From: Sialis fuliginosa
Lineage: Eukaryota > Arthropoda > Insecta > Megaloptera > Sialidae
Direction: 5' to 3'
DNA length: 64,000 bases
Assembly: GCA_961205875.1 (NCBI GenBank)
Contig: OY540820.1
Coordinates: 13,020,001 to 13,084,000 of the forward strand
In this document: positions 60,771 to 64,000 of the stretch, in pieces
Numbering within the stretch: position 1 is the stretch's first letter
Layout of the letters: every line of letters begins with the position of its first letter
Program-made: the position numbers and the translations under genes
The notes under the pieces: generated by a model
Database searches by the model: none
What the model saw: the letters and a program-made list of their open reading frames with translations, nothing else
What the model was told of the DNA's origin: nothing

Positions 60771-62577
60771 ATTTTTTTAGGGGGAGAGAGGGCGGAAAAA
60801 TAAATCTCGGTCGGGGCGCCAGATTTGTTAAGGCCAGCACTGTCGACATGACCTATAAGTATATATACGTTCTGATTCATACTTTGGTTAAATTCGTTGT
60901 ATTTAGTCTATTTTTATAGGGTCTCATATTAGGTTTCTTTACTCTATCTATAATATACCGTCTTGATAGATGTTTATACATTTAATTAGGTTTATAGGAA
61001 CATTACAATATTGAGATTGACACTAATTAATATACTGGTCCAAAATCATTACCAAACATTTTATAGAGGGTGTTACAGCTAGTACCTATTTCATATCTAC
61101 TTAATATACCAATGAGATAATTTAAGTTTTGTGTTATTATGCACTAAAGGGTTGAAACACCAACATTGCACTTTGAGATTAAATCCTGACAAGAAATGTA
61201 AATTACAAAACCGAGCTGAATTTAAATAACGTCTTAAAAATATACGTAAATCTGAAAATGGAAATAAACACCTTCAATGATAAGAATCAATAAAAAATCG
61301 CCCGCTAAGTAAAACCTGACTGAGTTACTTAGCATTGTGTAAATTGACTGCAAGGGTATACGTAAATTTCTCAGAAAGAGTCCAGAAATTGAACAAGACG
61401 CGCGCCTATAAAATCTGTATGCGATACTATTGACAGAGGCGTATTAGGAATACATTTAATTTATATTGATTTCAATTAGAAATACCCATGTTATAATTTT
61501 TGATTATTTTATATAAAATTATTTTTTAATGATGAAAAAATATGCCATAGGTAGGTATATGTCTTATTCTATAATCTGTATAGGAGATTTATTACTGTAC
61601 CCTCAGGGCCGTAATCCGAGGCAAGAAATATCCTTACTTGCAAATTTAACACATATTACTAATTTTAATTTTAATGACATTTTTTGGTCGTTGATTTAAA
61701 TTTTTGGTAACGAAAAAAAAGAGGGTCATTAAAATCTAAATTTGCAATAAGTGTAACATTTTCAAGTTAGAACAAAAAAAAAACAAGTTTTACGCTACCC
61801 CTCCCCCCTCAACCCCCGGGGGCCCCGGGGCATTGCATAATGCAAAGTTTTAAATGATTATTTTATAATACATTTTTTATATTAAAAAAATTGTCCTTAA
61901 AGCACACCGTAAATGCTTCAAATCTAAAATCCAAAAACTTCAAAGCACATAACAGTTTCTATCAGAATACGTTACTGTATATTTTATATGCAAATCATGT
62001 TTTAGTGAGAAAGATCAGCTTGCAAGCGATAGTGGTGCTGGGAAAAAGAAAAAGACGGCTATGATTTTAATTAAAATGGCCCCAATTAGAATAAGACAGA
62101 CGTATACGTGCTAATGTAGAAACTAGAATGAATAAGAGCAATTTAACGCGAATGATTTTCTTGTATAGTATTATCGGTTTTATTTTTGACCACCTAGTGT
62201 GAGACGTATGGCGATTTTATCATTGAATATAAAATTAAAAAAAAATGTATGTATATACATCGTACTTGAATTGAGAAATAATTATTCGTGTGTTTATACT
62301 CGTATCAATATCAAATATATTAATTATTTTTCAAATTAATTTTAAGTTTGATGTTTGTCTATGTATTTTCTTTCAGCCTTGGTGAAATCGTTTTTGCAGA
62401 TCATTAGTCAAAATTGTTTCCTATTCTCTAGTAGATTTGATAAATTTGTTTGTACATATAAGTATGTATAATGTAATGTTTCGAAATTTGCTACAAATTT
62501 TTAATATTACTTTAACTTATAGCAAGAAATGATATTTTGTATTGAATTTATGTGAGTTTCTTCATATACCATATAGT
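60771..62577. other. Intergenic DNA, no gene supported
   Basis: Near 60836 AAGGCCAGCACTG, and near 61605 CAGGGCCGTAATCCGAGG followed by TTTTAATTTTAATGACATTT, are further fragments of GC-ended repeats. CCCCCGGGGGCCCCGGGGCA near 61815 is a small GC palindrome. No exon or RNA gene seen. Confidence 0.45.
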
Positions 62578-63035
62578 GGAGGAATTTTTTATAGAAATAA
62601 AACAATCTCTCCCTACAGCGATTTTATGGTTTTAAAATGTTCTAGGGATCAAGAAAAGTTCATCGGATTAATCCACAAACTCATGAGTTCGTGGATTAAT
62701 CCATTTTCCGCGTGATACTTTTTCACGACTTTTCCGGAAAATCAACAATTTTTCCTGTTCGCGGTTTGGTTTTTCGCGAATATCTCGGCTTCTACTTGAT
62801 CAATATCGACAAAAAAAAATAGGATCACTCAATTGAAGCCGAGATATTCGCGACAAACCGAACTGCAAACAGGAAAAATTGGTGATTTTCCGGAAAAGTC
62901 GTGAAAAAAGTACCACGCGGAAAACGGATTAATCCACAAACTCAGTTATATATGAACTTCTCTTGATCTCTAGAACATTTAAAAAAAAACATAAAATCGC
63001 TGTAGGGAGAGATTTTTTTTATCAATAAAAAATTC
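62578..63035. repeat. Long fold-back palindrome (~455 bp) with a nested palindrome
   Basis: Outer arms TCTCCCTACAGCGATTTTAT and ATAAAATCGCTGTAGGGAGA. Inner arms GCGAATATCTCGGCTTC and GAAGCCGAGATATTCGCG, with the centre near 62805. The left arm alone carries an extra 20-bp inverted copy (62664-62683) beside 62684-62702, making a second, perfect-looking hairpin. Non-coding. Confidence 0.92.
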
Positions 63036-63400
63036 CAAGTTTGGTATCGTTTCTTATCTGAAAGTCTCGTTTTTGTAAAAAAATTAAGCCGGTCACGTAT
63101 CGGTCTCGTCTCGTACACATGATCAAAACCGAGACAAAGAAAAGTCTTGGACTCGCGTGATTTTTTTATAAAAAACATTTTTTCGTTTTCTGTACCTATA
63201 CCTATACTTTATAGTACCTAAATCTTGTATTATTGATTACACAGCCACATAAAAAAGTGTGTATTAACTGTCAAATAGAAAAATTCACATTTGGCATTAA
63301 AAAATACCAGACTGCGTATTTAAAGTTGTCCCTCCCTGAAAAAAAATTGACGTGATGTGCTCATTTCTTCTGAAATAAATATTGTTCCATTGCCACTGTT

Positions 63401-63609
63401 AAGGCCTCTACACACTACCCAATCTGCAGGGTCGATTTGTCGGAAGGTCGAGTGTGGGTACTGCAGATTGGGACGTGTATAGGCAAATCAGGCAGACTTT
63501 TCGCGGACTAATCGGCCGGATTTGCCTATAAACACGAGCCAATCTGCAGTACCCCCACTCTTCCTCCCAACAAATCGGCCCAGCAAATTGGGTGGTGTAT
63601 AGCGGCCTT
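63401..63609. mobile_element. Fold-back MITE with AAGGCC ends (209 bp)
   Basis: Begins AAGGCCTCTACACACTACCC and ends GGGTGGTGTATAGCGGCCTT. The arms continue inward with CAATCTGCAG/CTGCAGATTG pairs and GGCAAATCAGGC against GGATTTGCC. Almost the whole element is self-complementary. No target duplication could be fixed. Confidence 0.8.
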
Positions 63610-64000
63610 TATAGATGATATTTATCTTCCTATATATTTTTTTGTAAATTTCGTAGTATATTTTAGGGAGTGAATCTTATTTACAATAAAAAAACCTCTA
63701 TAGGACCAAGTAATAATAAACTTTTTCATAGACAAAAAACGTATCTTTTTTTTATTTAGGGTAGGTAATAGTACCTACTTATAACCTATTTTTATTCCGT
63801 TTTAAAAAAATGACTCCCACGGCCATGATTTCCGGAAGTATCCCAACGAATCAATACTAAACAAATTAACACATTAATAGATTAACTTATTATGCAGCCG
63901 TATTTATTTAGACATTTCATCCTAAATGCAGTGACAGCGAGATGATCGGACTGACAAGTGACAACGATGACTTGATATTTATTTTAACATGTCAAAATTT
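63610..64000. other. AT-rich DNA to the window end, no feature seen
   Basis: No open frame, repeat or RNA gene was recognised. Confidence 0.5.

Overview
The window is a very AT-rich, intron-containing eukaryotic chromosome segment. The gene content and the dense population of small non-autonomous DNA transposons point to an arthropod, most likely an insect. A hemipteran such as an aphid relative is my best guess, from base composition, roughly 60-bp minimal introns and MITE load; no species-level marker was seen. One gene argues against a cyclorrhaphan fly: the MLL3/4-type histone methyltransferase is a single fused gene here, whereas Drosophila splits it into Lpt and trr.

Layout. Bases 1-18,050 hold no gene I can support. 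They contain dispersed repeats: a 456-532-bp MITE family with AAGGTA ends, a composite repeat with CTGT/CCGT tracts, an hAT-type MITE with a target-site duplication, a piggyBac-like MITE, a 161-bp tandem unit and a fold-back element. Bases 18,057-22,639 hold three compact housekeeping genes: MAIP1 (m-AAA protease-interacting protein 1, 3 exons, +), SPG21/maspardin (4 exons, +) and, tail-to-tail with it, UTP11 (SSU processome protein, one exon, -). A roughly 2.1-kb gap separates UTP11 from a head-to-head giant gene.

Bases 24,750-53,181 hold a complete KMT2C/KMT2D-type H3K4 methyltransferase on the + strand. I could chain 37 exons in which every junction has GT..AG and a consistent phase, giving 17,874 nt (5,957 residues). 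Domain order: acidic N-terminus and AT-hook, ePHD1, three PHD fingers, three more PHD fingers, HMG box, long Q/P-rich middle with conserved KMT2C/D islands, a 1,973-codon exon with an LXXLL box and a 24-bp minisatellite coding an N/Q-rich repeat, ePHD2, FYRN, FYRC, WDR5-binding Win motif, SET and post-SET. Two exons (31,572-32,438 and 40,124-40,240) are strikingly GC/CpG-rich, phase 0-0 and bordered mostly by long introns.

Bases 53,182-64,000 hold the 3' UTR region and then more transposon-derived sequence: two hAT-type MITEs with 8-bp duplications, a pogo/Tigger-like MITE, a tiny mariner-type relic, three long fold-back palindromes and a second, inverted copy of the 161-bp tandem unit.

The four genes act in separate processes (mitochondrial protein quality control, endosomal trafficking, ribosome biogenesis, enhancer chromatin) and show no sign of a functional cluster. 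I found no wholly new system. The most interesting leads are the GC-rich cassette-like exons, the coding minisatellite, and the palindromes, one of which carries a template-switch-like nested inversion.
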